Positions 50,307-58,937 of a stretch of DNA of 64,000 nt are shown piece by piece. Where the stretch lies: assembly GCA_045805565.1 (NCBI GenBank), contig JBJMKZ010000039.1, forward strand, positions 1 through 64,000, given 5' to 3'. The stretch comes from DATAEY01 sp045805565. GTDB lineage: Bacteria > Actinomycetota > Thermoleophilia > Solirubrobacterales > Solirubrobacteraceae. A program made the translations under genes and the position numbers. The notes beneath the pieces were generated by a model. It was given only the letters and a program-made list of their open reading frames with translations, was not told the DNA's origin and searched no databases. The first letter of the stretch is position 1. Each line of letters opens with the position of its first letter.

Positions 50307-51557
50307 CTAGAGGAAGGTCCGGCCCTCGCCCCGGTAGGTGGGGACCTCGTCGACCAGGCGTCCGCCCTCGACCAGGTGGAGGCGGTCGAAGCGCTCGCAC
50401 AGCTCGCCGGCCTTGGCGTGGCGCAGGTAGACACGGTCGCCGATGCGCAGGTCGTCCGCCGGCGCGCCGAGCACCGGCGTCTGGACCTCGCCCGCGCCCT
50501 CCATGCCGTCCAGCCGCAGGCCCTCCGGCAGGTAGGGCCGGGGGAGTCGGTCGGCTCCCTTGGGCCCAGAGGCGTGGTAGCCGCCTCCCAGGAGGGTGGC
50601 CACGCCCGGTCCCGGGCGGCGCACCACCGGCAGGGCGAACATCGCCGCCGGCGCCAGCTCCAACGCCGTGTAGTGGTCGAACAGGACGGGCGCGTAGAAG
50701 CCCGAGCCGACCGTCACCTCGGTGACCGCGGGCTCGCGCGCCGTGAGGTGGAGGCTGCCGGTACCACCGCCGTTGACCAGATCCAGCGGGGCTACCGCGC
50801 GCACCGCCTCCACCACGGCAGCCCGCCGCTGGGCGATCTCGCGGGCGGACGCGCTCTGCATCCGCCGCACCAGGGGACCCTTCCAGCGGGGTCCGGGCGG
50901 GTCGTCGCCAAAGCCGGCGATGTGGCCCTCGTAGCCCATCAGCCCGGCGAGCTCGAATCCCGGCCGGCGGACCACCTCCCGCGCCAGGCCGGCGGCCTGC
51001 TGCGGGGTGCGGATCGGAGACCGCTTGGGCCCGATCTTCAGGCGGCCGCCCGCGAGCCAGAACCCGAGGTCGAGCTCGATGCAGACCCGGACGGCTCGGC
51101 GCTCGCGGCCCGCGGCCTCGTCGATGAAGTCGAGGTGCTCGCGCGAGTCCACCATCAAGATCGGCGGCCGGTCTCCCTCGACCCGGCCGAGGCGACGCAG
51201 CGCGTCCCGGTCGGCGGTCGGGTAGGCGAGCAGCAGGTCGTCGAAGCCCTGCTCGTGCAACCACAGCGACTCGGGCAGGGTGAACGTCATCAGCCCGCGG
51301 AAGGCCGGGTCGCGCTCCAGGATGGCGGTCAGCAGCGCCCGGCAGCGCAGGGATTTGCTCGCCACCCGCAGGCGCTTGCCGTGGCGCCGCGTCAGCATGT
51401 CCCGTCCGTTGCGCCACATGGCATCGAGGTCGACGAGCGCGAACGGCGGCTCCAGCGAGGCGGTCGCCGCCTCGTAGCCGGCGTAAAGCGGTGCGGGGGA
51501 GGGCGGCCGCGCCGGCGTCCCCGGCGGCGCGGTCGGCGTGGTGGCCGTGTCGACCAT
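50307..51557 (-). CDS. PLP-dependent alanine-racemase-fold enzyme (amino acid deaminase/aldolase family)
   Basis: 416 residues. The N-terminal barrel holds the PLP Lys68 (RVASKSLRC); the C-terminal part has GGGYHASGPKG and VYLRHAKAGELCERF, as in D-serine/D-threo-3-hydroxyaspartate dehydratase and D-threonine aldolase relatives with a metal site. It probably degrades a D-hydroxyamino acid. Its ATG overlaps the methyltransferase stop as ATGA. Confidence 0.82.
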   Translation of the reverse strand: MVDTATTPTAPPGTPARPPSPAPLYAGYEAATASLEPPFALVDLDAMWRNGRDMLTRRHGKRLRVASKSLRCRALLTAILERDPAFRGLMTFTLPESLWLHEQGFDDLLLAYPTADRDALRRLGRVEGDRPPILMVDSREHLDFIDEAAGRERRAVRVCIELDLGFWLAGGRLKIGPKRSPIRTPQQAAGLAREVVRRPGFELAGLMGYEGHIAGFGDDPPGPRWKGPLVRRMQSASAREIAQRRAAVVEAVRAVAPLDLVNGGGTGSLHLTAREPAVTEVTVGSGFYAPVLFDHYTALELAPAAMFALPVVRRPGPGVATLLGGGYHASGPKGADRLPRPYLPEGLRLDGMEGAGEVQTPVLGAPADDLRIGDRVYLRHAKAGELCERFDRLHLVEGGRLVDEVPTYRGEGRTFL

Positions 51558-52492
51558 CAGCTCGCGCCCGCCGCGGGCCGGCCGCCGGCGTCGGGCTTGC
51601 GCGCCGACAGCAGCAGGTTGTAGAACCACGCCGGCGGCAGCCGGCCCTCCAGCAGCCGCCGGTCGACCTGCTGGAGGGCGAGGTAGCCGCGGTACGCGTA
51701 CTGCCGCCAAAACCAGGGGATACGGTCGGAGTCGACCGTGCCCTCCAGCGTGCGATTCGCCCACCCGAACCACGAGGCCAGCAGCTCCTCGCCCCGAACC
51801 CGGACCCGCTCGAAGCCGGCGTCGCTCGCCATCGCGCGAAGCTCGCCGGGAACGAACGAGTGGACGTCGACCAGCCACTCCATCCCGTGGTCGCCTCCCT
51901 CCGCCTCCACGCCGTTGGCGGCGGGCGCCGACATGGCGGCGCGCCACAGCGGAGCCAGCATCAGGGCCCCCCGCTTGGGCACGGCCGCCAGACGGTCGCC
52001 CCGGCGCGAGGGTTCGCCGGCGAACGCCAGCCGCCCGCCCGGCGCGAGCAGGCGGTGGAACGCCCTGAACGCGGCGGGCAGGTCCGGGAGATGGTGCAGG
52101 ACCGCGTGCCCGAAGACGAGATCGAAGCTCTCCTCCGGGAGGTCGAGGCGCTCGGCGTCGCCCACCACGGTCTCGACCTCCAGCCCCAGCTCGCGGGCGT
52201 TGGTGGCCAGGACGCCCAGCATCCGGGCCGAGATGTCGCTGCACACGGCGGATCGCACCACGCCGGCCGCCATGAGGTTGAGGGTGAAGTAGCCGGTCCC
52301 GGCGCCGACCTCCAGCGCGCGGTCGAACCGGCCGGGGGCAGACCCCAGCGCCTTGGCCAGCTTGGTGACCACCTGGCGCCGTCCCACCGGCCCGAAGCTG
52401 ATCCCCCACTTGGCGTCGTAGTCGCCGGCCGCGGCGTCGTGGTAGCGCGTGTTGACGTCGCGAATCTCGGCGTACGTGACCGATGCCGACAT
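51557..52492 (-). CDS. Class I SAM-dependent methyltransferase
   Basis: 311 residues. SAM motif I LEVGAGTGYFTLNLM, motif II VVGDAERLDLP and LVFGHAVLHHLPDLPAAF. The C-terminal 130 residues contain an Arg/Trp-rich region (GWANRTLEGTV, WFWRQYAYRGYLALQ). ATG 52492 follows -10 TAGAGT (52501-52506, minus strand) by 8 nt; longer upstream reading runs into the divergent gene. Substrate unknown; could belong to the methylated-glycan set at 52534-56650. Confidence 0.88.
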   Translation of the reverse strand: MSASVTYAEIRDVNTRYHDAAAGDYDAKWGISFGPVGRRQVVTKLAKALGSAPGRFDRALEVGAGTGYFTLNLMAAGVVRSAVCSDISARMLGVLATNARELGLEVETVVGDAERLDLPEESFDLVFGHAVLHHLPDLPAAFRAFHRLLAPGGRLAFAGEPSRRGDRLAAVPKRGALMLAPLWRAAMSAPAANGVEAEGGDHGMEWLVDVHSFVPGELRAMASDAGFERVRVRGEELLASWFGWANRTLEGTVDSDRIPWFWRQYAYRGYLALQQVDRRLLEGRLPPAWFYNLLLSARKPDAGGRPAAGAS

Positions 52493-52500
52493 GGCGCCGG

Positions 52501-52524
52501 ACTCTACCCTCGCCTCCATATACT
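52501..52524. promoter_or_regulatory. Divergent promoter pair between two methyltransferase genes
   Basis: Minus-strand -10 TAGAGT (52501-52506) and plus-strand -10 TATACT (52519-52524) serve ATG 52492 and GTG 52534. Only 41 bp separate the starts, so the two promoters must compete or be co-regulated. Confidence 0.5.
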
Positions 52525-52533
52525 CGCCCGCCC

Positions 52534-53334
52534 GTGGCCGAGACGGATGCGTCGGAATCGCCGCCCGCCGGTCGCTACGTGCAGCGCGATCAGCCACCGG
52601 GCGTCCCGCCGCTCGAGCTGACCGGTGAGCGCACGCTGCCGGACGTGCCGGAGGAGAACTACTGGTTCCAGCGCCACCTCGTGGTGTACCGGTGGATCGC
52701 GGGCCACGTCGCGGGCCTCGACGTCGTCGACATGGCGTGCGGAGAGGGCTACGGCTCCGACGAGCTGGCGCGCAGCGCCGCCTCGGTGGTCGGCGTGGAC
52801 GCCAATCCCGACGCCCACGAGCACGCCCGCCTGCGCTACCGCCGGGCGAACCTGCGCTTCGAGCGCGACCTGGTCGAGCGGTTCTCGCACCCCTGCGACG
52901 CCGTGGTGTTCCTCCAGACGATCGAGCACCTCGAGGACCCCGGGGCGGCGCTCGACCACTTCGGGGCGATGCTCCGGCCGGGCGGGACCGCGTTCGTCTC
53001 GACGCCCAACGTGCTGACGCTCGCCCCGCCGGGAGCGACGAGGTCCGGCAACCCCTGGCACCTGCGCGAGTACCGGCCCGAGGAGTTCGCCGCCCTGTGC
53101 AGGGCCCACTACTCGAGCGTGCGGCTGTACGGCGTCTATCACGCGCGCAAGCTGGCGGCTCACCACCTCGCGCTGCGCCTGGGGTGGGACCGGGTCCACC
53201 GCCGGCTGGGGCTCAGCGGGCCCTTCTACCGTCGCTTCACCCCCGCGATCGGGGTGCGCGACTTCCGGCTGGCGCCCGGCGAGCCGCCCGCTCTGCGGGA
53301 CGCGCTCGACCTGCTCGCGGTGTGCCGCCGGTGA
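52534..53334 (+). CDS. Class I SAM methyltransferase (Rv3030-like position)
   Basis: 266 residues. Motif I VVDMACGEGYGSDELA, and VVFLQTIEHLEDPGAALDHF. Preceded by LTGERTLPDVPEENYWFQRH, which resembles sugar O-methyltransferases of actinobacteria. The GTG start is set by -10 TATACT 9 nt upstream. Overlaps the GH57 gene as GTGA. Its place in front of GH57 and GT4 mirrors the mycobacterial methylglucose lipopolysaccharide locus. Confidence 0.82.
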   Translation: MAETDASESPPAGRYVQRDQPPGVPPLELTGERTLPDVPEENYWFQRHLVVYRWIAGHVAGLDVVDMACGEGYGSDELARSAASVVGVDANPDAHEHARLRYRRANLRFERDLVERFSHPCDAVVFLQTIEHLEDPGAALDHFGAMLRPGGTAFVSTPNVLTLAPPGATRSGNPWHLREYRPEEFAALCRAHYSSVRLYGVYHARKLAAHHLALRLGWDRVHRRLGLSGPFYRRFTPAIGVRDFRLAPGEPPALRDALDLLAVCRR

Positions 53335-54752
53335 CGTCGCGGGCCCGCGCGCGCGGCGAGCTGGCGCTCGTCCTGCACACCCACATGCCCTACGTCGAGG
53401 GGTTCGGCACCTGGCCGTTCGGCGAGGAGTGGCTGTGGGAGGCGATGGCGACCTGCTACCTGCCGCTGCTCGACGTGCTGGGGCGCGACCCTCCGCTGAC
53501 CCTCTCCCTGACGCCGGTGCTGTGCGACCAGCTCGAGGCCCCGGGTGTCGGCGAGCGCTTCCGCACCTTCCTCGAGGAGGTCCGAGCCCCGACGCACGCC
53601 CGGGACATCGCGGGCTGCCGGGCGGCGGGCGCGCCCGAGCTGGTGCGGGAGCTCGAGCTCTCCGCGGCCGACTACCGGGGGGCGGCGGAGCGCTTCGCCG
53701 CCATCGACGGCGACCTGCTCGGCGCCCTGGCGCCGCACGCGACCTGGACGTCGGCTGCCACCCATGCGGTGCTGCCGCTGCTGGCCACCGACGCGGGCGT
53801 GGCGCTGCAGGTGGGGACCGGCGTCGCCGCCGCCCGGCGGCGCCTGGGGTCGTGGGAAGGCGGCTTCTGGCTGCCAGAGTGCGCCCACGCCGCATGGCTC
53901 GCGCCGGTGCTGGCCGACGCCGGGGTGCGCTGCGTCTGCGTCGACCTGACCGACGTGCACGGCCTGGGGGCGCCGGGCGCGCTGCGCCCGCTACAGGGGA
54001 CGGCCGGCATCCGGCTCGCGCCACTGGATCGTCAGACGGTCGAGTTGGTGTGGAGCGACCGCGGTTATCCGTCGCACGGGACCTACCGCGACTACCACCA
54101 CCACACCATCCATCACCACCGTCCCTGGGCGAACGACGGCTCCTCGTACGACCGCGACGACGCCCGGTCGCTGGCCCGCGAGCACGCCGCCGACTTCGTC
54201 GCGCGCACGATCGAGCGCCTCGAGCGGGCACGGGAGCAGACGGGCCGTCCCGGGCTCTGCGTGTGCGCGCTGGACACCGAGCTCCTCGGGCACTGGTGGT
54301 TCGAGGGACTCGAGTGGCTGTCGGGCGTGCTGGACGAGAGCGTCCGCCAGGGACTCGTGCTCGGCCGGCTCGACCACGCCCTGGAGCGCCACGAGGCGAT
54401 CGCCTCGCCGGCCGGCGGGCTGCCCGTGACCACCTGGGGAAGCCCGCGGACGCTGGACACCTGGGACGGCCCGACGGTGGCCGACCTTGTCTGGCGGGCG
54501 CGCGCCGCCGAGCTGCGGGTGGTCGCGGCGAGCGGCCGCGCGCCCGATCGGGCGCTGCGCGAGCTGCTCGCCCTGCAGTCCTCCGATTGGGCGTTCATGG
54601 TGAGCCGCCGTCTCGCGGGCGACTACCCCCGCGAGCGCGCGGCGGGCCATGCGCGCGCGCTCGACGCCGCGCTGACCCCGGTAGGCTGCACGCCGTCCGC
54701 CCTCCGCAACCTGGCGCCGGTGCTGGACAACGCGGCGCTGACCTCGCCCTGA
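53331..54752 (+). CDS. GH57 family alpha-glucan branching enzyme-like protein (DUF1957)
   Basis: 473 residues. Motif 1 HTHMPY at 16-21, nucleophile Glu183 in GGFWLPECAH and the acid Asp315 in LDTELLGHWWFEG are the GH57 branching-enzyme residues. It would create alpha-1,6 branches or cut alpha-glucan. HHHTIHHH near 260 is an unusual His-rich patch. Starts at GTG overlapping the methyltransferase stop; ends overlapping the GT4 start as CTGA. Confidence 0.88.
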   Translation: MTSRARARGELALVLHTHMPYVEGFGTWPFGEEWLWEAMATCYLPLLDVLGRDPPLTLSLTPVLCDQLEAPGVGERFRTFLEEVRAPTHARDIAGCRAAGAPELVRELELSAADYRGAAERFAAIDGDLLGALAPHATWTSAATHAVLPLLATDAGVALQVGTGVAAARRRLGSWEGGFWLPECAHAAWLAPVLADAGVRCVCVDLTDVHGLGAPGALRPLQGTAGIRLAPLDRQTVELVWSDRGYPSHGTYRDYHHHTIHHHRPWANDGSSYDRDDARSLAREHAADFVARTIERLERAREQTGRPGLCVCALDTELLGHWWFEGLEWLSGVLDESVRQGLVLGRLDHALERHEAIASPAGGLPVTTWGSPRTLDTWDGPTVADLVWRARAAELRVVAASGRAPDRALRELLALQSSDWAFMVSRRLAGDYPRERAAGHARALDAALTPVGCTPSALRNLAPVLDNAALTSP

Positions 54753-55936
54753 GCTCTCGCGTCCTGATCCTGTCCTGGGAGTACCCGCCCCTGATCGAGG
54801 GCGGGCTGGCCCGCCACGTGCGCAAGCTGTCCGAGCAGCTCGTCGCGCTGGGGGTCGAGGTCCACGTCCTCTCGCGCGGCGACGAGAGCATGCCCGGCGA
54901 ACAGGAGATCGAAGGCGTGGTGGTGCACCGCGTGCGTGAGCCGAGCCGCCCGCGCGAGCTGGGCGAGTTCGTCACCTGGGTCGAGCACATGAACGCCGAC
55001 ATGCTGGCCGCGGGAGTCGAGCTCGGGGACCGGCTCGAGTTCGACCTCGTCCATGGCCACGACTGGCTGGTGGCGGTCGCGGGAGACCATCTGGCGAGGC
55101 GCTTCCGCTGCCCGCTAGTGGTCACCATCCACGCCACCGAGTACGGGCGCCACCAGGGGTGGGTCGACAAGCATCCCCAGTCCTACATCCACGGGGTGGA
55201 GCGCTGGATCGCCAACCGCGCCGACCAGGTGATCACCTGCTCGCACTACATGCGCGGCCACGTGGCCGACATCTACGGGCTGGAGGAGTCGAGGGTGACC
55301 GTGATCTCCAACGGCATCGATCCGGTCGACATGCAGCCGGCCGACGACCTCGACCGCCTGCGAGCCCAGTTCGCCGCTCCCCACGAGCGGCTGGTGCTGC
55401 TGATCGGGCGCCTGGTCTACGAGAAGGGGTTCCAGCTCGCCCTCGACGCGCTTCCGGGGCTGATAGCGCGCCTGGGCGACGTGCGCTTCCTGGTCGCCGG
55501 CTCGGGCACCCACGAGCAGGCGCTGCGGGCCCAGGCGAGCCGGCTCGGCCTCGACCGTCACGGAACCTTCCTGGGCTGGATCGGCGACGACGTGCTGCAC
55601 TCGCTGTACCGGATCGCCGACCTGTGCGTGGTTCCCTCGATCTACGAGCCGTTCGGCCTCGTGGCGCTGGAGGCGATGGTCTCGGGCTGTCCGTGCATCG
55701 TGGCCGACACCGGGGGCCTGCGGGAGATCGTCCCAGGCGACGATCGGGTTGGGCTGCGGTTCAACGGCGGCGACGCCGAGCACCTGGCGGTGATGGTGGA
55801 GCGGCTGCTCACCGACGGCGAGCTGCGCGACCGGCTGGTGGCCGAGGCGTCCGAGCACGTGCTGGGCTACGACTGGGGCGACATCGCCCGCGAGACGGCG
55901 GCCGTCTACTCGCAGCTGCGCCGCGCCACGGTCTGA
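54749..55936 (+). CDS. Glycogen-synthase-like GT4 glycosyltransferase with probable CTG start
   Basis: 395 residues. VLILSWEYPPLIEGGLARHV is the typical N-terminus of bacterial and archaeal glycogen synthase-like GT4; LIGRLVYEKGFQLALDAL and SIYEPFGLVALEAM form the donor site. No ATG, GTG or TTG lies in frame near this N-terminus, but CTG 54749 does, overlapping the GH57 TGA as CTGA. Likely makes the alpha-1,4-glucan (or methylglucan) that the GH57 and methyltransferase modify. Confidence 0.85.
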   Translation: MSSRVLILSWEYPPLIEGGLARHVRKLSEQLVALGVEVHVLSRGDESMPGEQEIEGVVVHRVREPSRPRELGEFVTWVEHMNADMLAAGVELGDRLEFDLVHGHDWLVAVAGDHLARRFRCPLVVTIHATEYGRHQGWVDKHPQSYIHGVERWIANRADQVITCSHYMRGHVADIYGLEESRVTVISNGIDPVDMQPADDLDRLRAQFAAPHERLVLLIGRLVYEKGFQLALDALPGLIARLGDVRFLVAGSGTHEQALRAQASRLGLDRHGTFLGWIGDDVLHSLYRIADLCVVPSIYEPFGLVALEAMVSGCPCIVADTGGLREIVPGDDRVGLRFNGGDAEHLAVMVERLLTDGELRDRLVAEASEHVLGYDWGDIARETAAVYSQLRRATV

Positions 55937-55969
55937 GCCCCGCGACGGTGGCCGGCCGCGCGTCCGGCG

Positions 55970-56650
55970 TCAGCGCCAGCGCAGCGTCCGCGGCGCCTCG
56001 CGCATGCGGATGATCCGCGCCGGGACGCCGGCGACGACCGCGTTGTCGGGGACATGGCGGGTGACCACCGCGCTGGTCCCGACGATCGCGTTGTCACCCA
56101 CGCTCACGCCCCGCAGGATGCAGGCGCCGTAGCCGATCCAGACGTTGTGGCCGACGTCCACGTCCCGCTTGTAGATGCCCTGCAGCCGGATCGGGCGCTC
56201 GACCTCGACGACCCCGTGATCGAAGTCGATCAGCATGACCCGGTCGGCGATCACGCATTCGCGTCCGATCGCCACATGCTGGTAGGCGGAGACCGTGCAC
56301 TCCTGCCCGAGCACGGTCTTGGCCCCGATCACCACCTCGCCCTGGTGGATGCGGATCTTGCAGCCGTGCCCGATCCACGACCAGCGCCCGAGCACGAGCC
56401 GGGCGCCGCGGGCGATCTCGAGATTGACCTGCGGCCCGACGAACGCCAGCCCGTCGGTCACCAGGCGGCCCCGCCAGCGCAGCTTGAGCCAGCCCAGGCG
56501 CGCGATCAGCCGCGCGTACTTGGGGGTGAGCATGCGGTGGCGGGCCATGAACCGCAGCAGGGCCACCGGCCCGCCGCGACGCGGCGGCGGGTCCCCGCGC
56601 ACGGCGGCCGGGACGGCGTCGATCGGCGGCGGCGCTGCGGTCGTCTCCAT
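55970..56650 (-). CDS. Left-handed beta-helix (hexapeptide repeat) acyltransferase
   Basis: 226 residues. From about 72, hexapeptide turns: GPQVNLEIARGARLVLG, GHGCKIRI, VIGAKTVLGQECTVSAY, then the catalytic-type His in DFDHGVVEVERP and VGHNVWIGYGACILRGVSVG. It transfers acetyl or another acyl group to a sugar. N-terminal 70 residues are basic. -10 TACGAT (56659-56664, minus strand) lies 8 nt before ATG 56650. Its place matches the acyltransferase of the mycobacterial MGLP locus. Confidence 0.88.
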   Translation of the reverse strand: METTAAPPPIDAVPAAVRGDPPPRRGGPVALLRFMARHRMLTPKYARLIARLGWLKLRWRGRLVTDGLAFVGPQVNLEIARGARLVLGRWSWIGHGCKIRIHQGEVVIGAKTVLGQECTVSAYQHVAIGRECVIADRVMLIDFDHGVVEVERPIRLQGIYKRDVDVGHNVWIGYGACILRGVSVGDNAIVGTSAVVTRHVPDNAVVAGVPARIIRMREAPRTLRWR

Positions 56651-56697
56651 CGCGTCGGATCGTAGCCCGCCCGCCCTGACATGATTCGCGGCCCCCG

Positions 56698-57648
56698 ATG
56701 CCCGCGGACCCGGATCTCGCCAAGCGCCTGCTCGAGGGCGACAAGCGTGCGCTGGCCCGCGCCATCTCGCTGGTCGAGAGCGACGACCCCGCCGGCTGGG
56801 AGCTGGTGCGCGAGGTCTACCCGAGCACCGGCCGCGCTTCGGTGGTCGGCTTCACCGGACCGCCCGGGGTCGGCAAGTCGACGCTGATCGGGGCGCTGAC
56901 CAAGGCGCAGCGAGCGGCCGGGCGCCAGGTCGCGGTGTTGTCCATCGACCCGTCGTCCCCCTTCACCCAGGGCGCGCTGCTGGGCGACCGGATCCGCCTG
57001 GCCGAGCACTTCCTCGACACCGGCGTGTTCATCCGCTCGATGGCCAACCGCGGCGCGCTGGGAGGGCTGTCGGAGGCGGCGCTTCAGGCCGCCCTGCTGA
57101 TGGACGCCGCCGGCAAGGACGACGTGTTCCTGGAGACGGTCGGGGTCGGTCAGGCCGAGGTGGACATCATCGACCACGCCGACACGATCGTCCTGGTCCT
57201 CCAGCCGGGCTCCGGCGACTCGATCCAGGCCCTGAAGGCGGGAATCATGGAGATCCCCGATGTGATCGTGATCAACAAGGCCGACCACCCGCTGACCGAC
57301 ACGATGGTCCGCGAGGTCAGGGGGGTGCTGTCGCTCGCGCCACAGGAGGGCTGGCGGCCGCCGATCGTCCGCGCCGAGGCGGTGAGGGGGGAGGGGGTGG
57401 ACGAGCTGGTCGAGCACCTCGCCGCGCACCGGGCGCACATCGAGCAGGAGGGAACCCTCAACCAGCGCCGGCGGCGCAACTTGATGAACGAGGTGCTGGC
57501 GCTCGCCACCGCCCGGATGCGCCGGCGGCTGGAGGAATCGGTGCGCGACGACGTCGAGGTCCAGGGTCTGCTCGACCGGGTGGTCGAGCGCCGGCTGGAT
57601 CCAGCCACCGCCGCGGGGTCGATCCTCGACCGCCAGGAAGGCGGCTGA
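56698..57648 (+). CDS. meaB: Methylmalonyl-CoA mutase-associated GTPase MeaB
   Basis: 316 residues. Walker A GPPGVGKST at 54-62, SIDPSSPFTQGALLGDR and LETVGVGQAEVDI, then NKAD for guanine. It protects and loads methylmalonyl-CoA mutase with adenosylcobalamin. The mutase itself is not in the window. Fits with the acyl-CoA carboxylase beta subunit in a propionate pathway. Confidence 0.95.
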   Translation: MPADPDLAKRLLEGDKRALARAISLVESDDPAGWELVREVYPSTGRASVVGFTGPPGVGKSTLIGALTKAQRAAGRQVAVLSIDPSSPFTQGALLGDRIRLAEHFLDTGVFIRSMANRGALGGLSEAALQAALLMDAAGKDDVFLETVGVGQAEVDIIDHADTIVLVLQPGSGDSIQALKAGIMEIPDVIVINKADHPLTDTMVREVRGVLSLAPQEGWRPPIVRAEAVRGEGVDELVEHLAAHRAHIEQEGTLNQRRRRNLMNEVLALATARMRRRLEESVRDDVEVQGLLDRVVERRLDPATAAGSILDRQEGG

Positions 57649-57654
57649 CGCCGC

Positions 57655-58893
57655 TCAGGTCCCCAGCGCGCGGGCGATCACTATCTGCTGAACCTCGTCG
57701 GTGCCCTCACCGATGGTCAGGATCTTCGCGTCGCGATAGAAGCGGCAGACCGGGTACTCCTCGATGTAGCCGTAGCCGCCGTGGATCTGCACGGCCTCCT
57801 CGGCGGCGCGGACCGCCAGCCGGCCGGTCTTGAGCTTGGCCTGGGCCGCGGTCAGGCTGAAGTTGCGTCCCGCGTCCTTCAGCCGCGCCGCCTTGTAGGT
57901 CAGCAGCCGGGCCGCCTCGATCTCGGTGGCGACGTCGGCGAGCTTGGCCTGGATGGCCTGGAACTTCGCGATCGGCTGGCCGAACGCGCGGCGCTCGCGG
58001 GCGTAGGCGAGCGCCTCGTCGAGCGCGCCCTGGGCCAGGCCGACCCCCATCGCCGCGACGCCGATGCGCCCGATGTCCAGGACGTGCAGGAACTGCCGGA
58101 AGCCCGCGCCGCGCTCGCCGAGCAGGTTGCCCTCCGGGACGCGGCAGCCGGTGAAGGTCAGCGGCCGGGTGTCCGAGGCGTTCCAGCCCATCTTGCGGTA
58201 GGGCTCGCCCGGCTCGTAGCCGGGCGTGCCGTTCGCGACCAGCAGGTTGGAGATCTCGGCTCGAGGCGCCTCCGCGCGGCCTCCTGCAGCGCGCCCCGAG
58301 CCGGACTGGCGGTTTCCGGCGGCCGGGGACCGGCCCGGCCCGGCCCGGCCGTCGCCGGTCACCGCGGTGATGCATACGACGCCCGAGATGTCGGTGCCGG
58401 CGTTGGTGATGAACTGCTTGGCGCCGTCGATCACCCACTCGCCGTCCGTCAGCCGCGCGCGGGTGCGGGTGTTACCGGCGTCGGATCCCGCCTCCGGCTC
58501 GGTGAGCCCGAAGGCTCCCAGCCGCCGGCCGGAGCACAGGGCCGGCAGCCACTCGCGCTTCTGCTCCGGGGAGCCGAACAGGAAGATCGGCTGGGTGCCC
58601 AGCGAGGTGTGCGCGCACAGCGTGATCGCCACCGACGAGTCGACCCGGGTCAGCTCCTCCACCGCCAGCACGTAGGCCAGCGTGTCGCCGCCGCCGCCGC
58701 CGTACTCCTGGGGGAACGGGATTCCCATCAGGTCGAGCTCGCGCAGCCTGCGCACGATGTCGTAGGGGAACGACTTGGTCCGGTCCAGCTCCTCGGCCAC
58801 CGGCGCGACCTCCTGGCGGGCGAACTCGCGCACGGTGCGCTGGATCAGCCGATGGTCGTCGGAGAGCTCGAAGTCCACGGGCAGGATTCTCAC
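57655..58893 (-). CDS. Acyl-CoA dehydrogenase with a 30-residue low-complexity insert
   Basis: 412 residues against the usual 380. FAD and substrate blocks are normal: AFGLTEPEAGSDAG, FITNAGTDIS, and catalytic Glu in IGEGTDEVQ. Between VCITAVTG (173-180) and ISNLLVANGTPG a Gly/Ala/Arg/Ser-rich insert (about 181-211) splits the strand pair that flanks the flavin. It is encoded by a CCCGG-type tandem repeat. GTG 58878 (VDFELSD) is an alternative start. Oxidises acyl-CoA to enoyl-CoA. Confidence 0.9.
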   Translation of the reverse strand: MRILPVDFELSDDHRLIQRTVREFARQEVAPVAEELDRTKSFPYDIVRRLRELDLMGIPFPQEYGGGGGDTLAYVLAVEELTRVDSSVAITLCAHTSLGTQPIFLFGSPEQKREWLPALCSGRRLGAFGLTEPEAGSDAGNTRTRARLTDGEWVIDGAKQFITNAGTDISGVVCITAVTGDGRAGPGRSPAAGNRQSGSGRAAGGRAEAPRAEISNLLVANGTPGYEPGEPYRKMGWNASDTRPLTFTGCRVPEGNLLGERGAGFRQFLHVLDIGRIGVAAMGVGLAQGALDEALAYARERRAFGQPIAKFQAIQAKLADVATEIEAARLLTYKAARLKDAGRNFSLTAAQAKLKTGRLAVRAAEEAVQIHGGYGYIEEYPVCRFYRDAKILTIGEGTDEVQQIVIARALGT

Positions 58894-58925
58894 AGAGGGC
58901 GCGTGCGCCGCCGGGGGGCGGCGCC

Positions 58926-58931
58926 TAGCCT
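58926..58931 (+). promoter_or_regulatory. -10 element, leaderless, for 58938
   Basis: TAGCCT ends 6 nt before ATG 58938. Confidence 0.45.
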
Positions 58932-58937
58932 GCGTCC

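Noticed and set aside
52493..52597. Longer start for the minus-strand methyltransferase
   Set aside because: It would overlap the divergent methyltransferase and both promoters; the -10 before ATG 52492 supports the short form.
58325..58352. CCCGG tandem repeat considered as a separate repeat element
   Set aside because: It is only a few units inside a coding region and is better described as the source of the acyl-CoA dehydrogenase insert.
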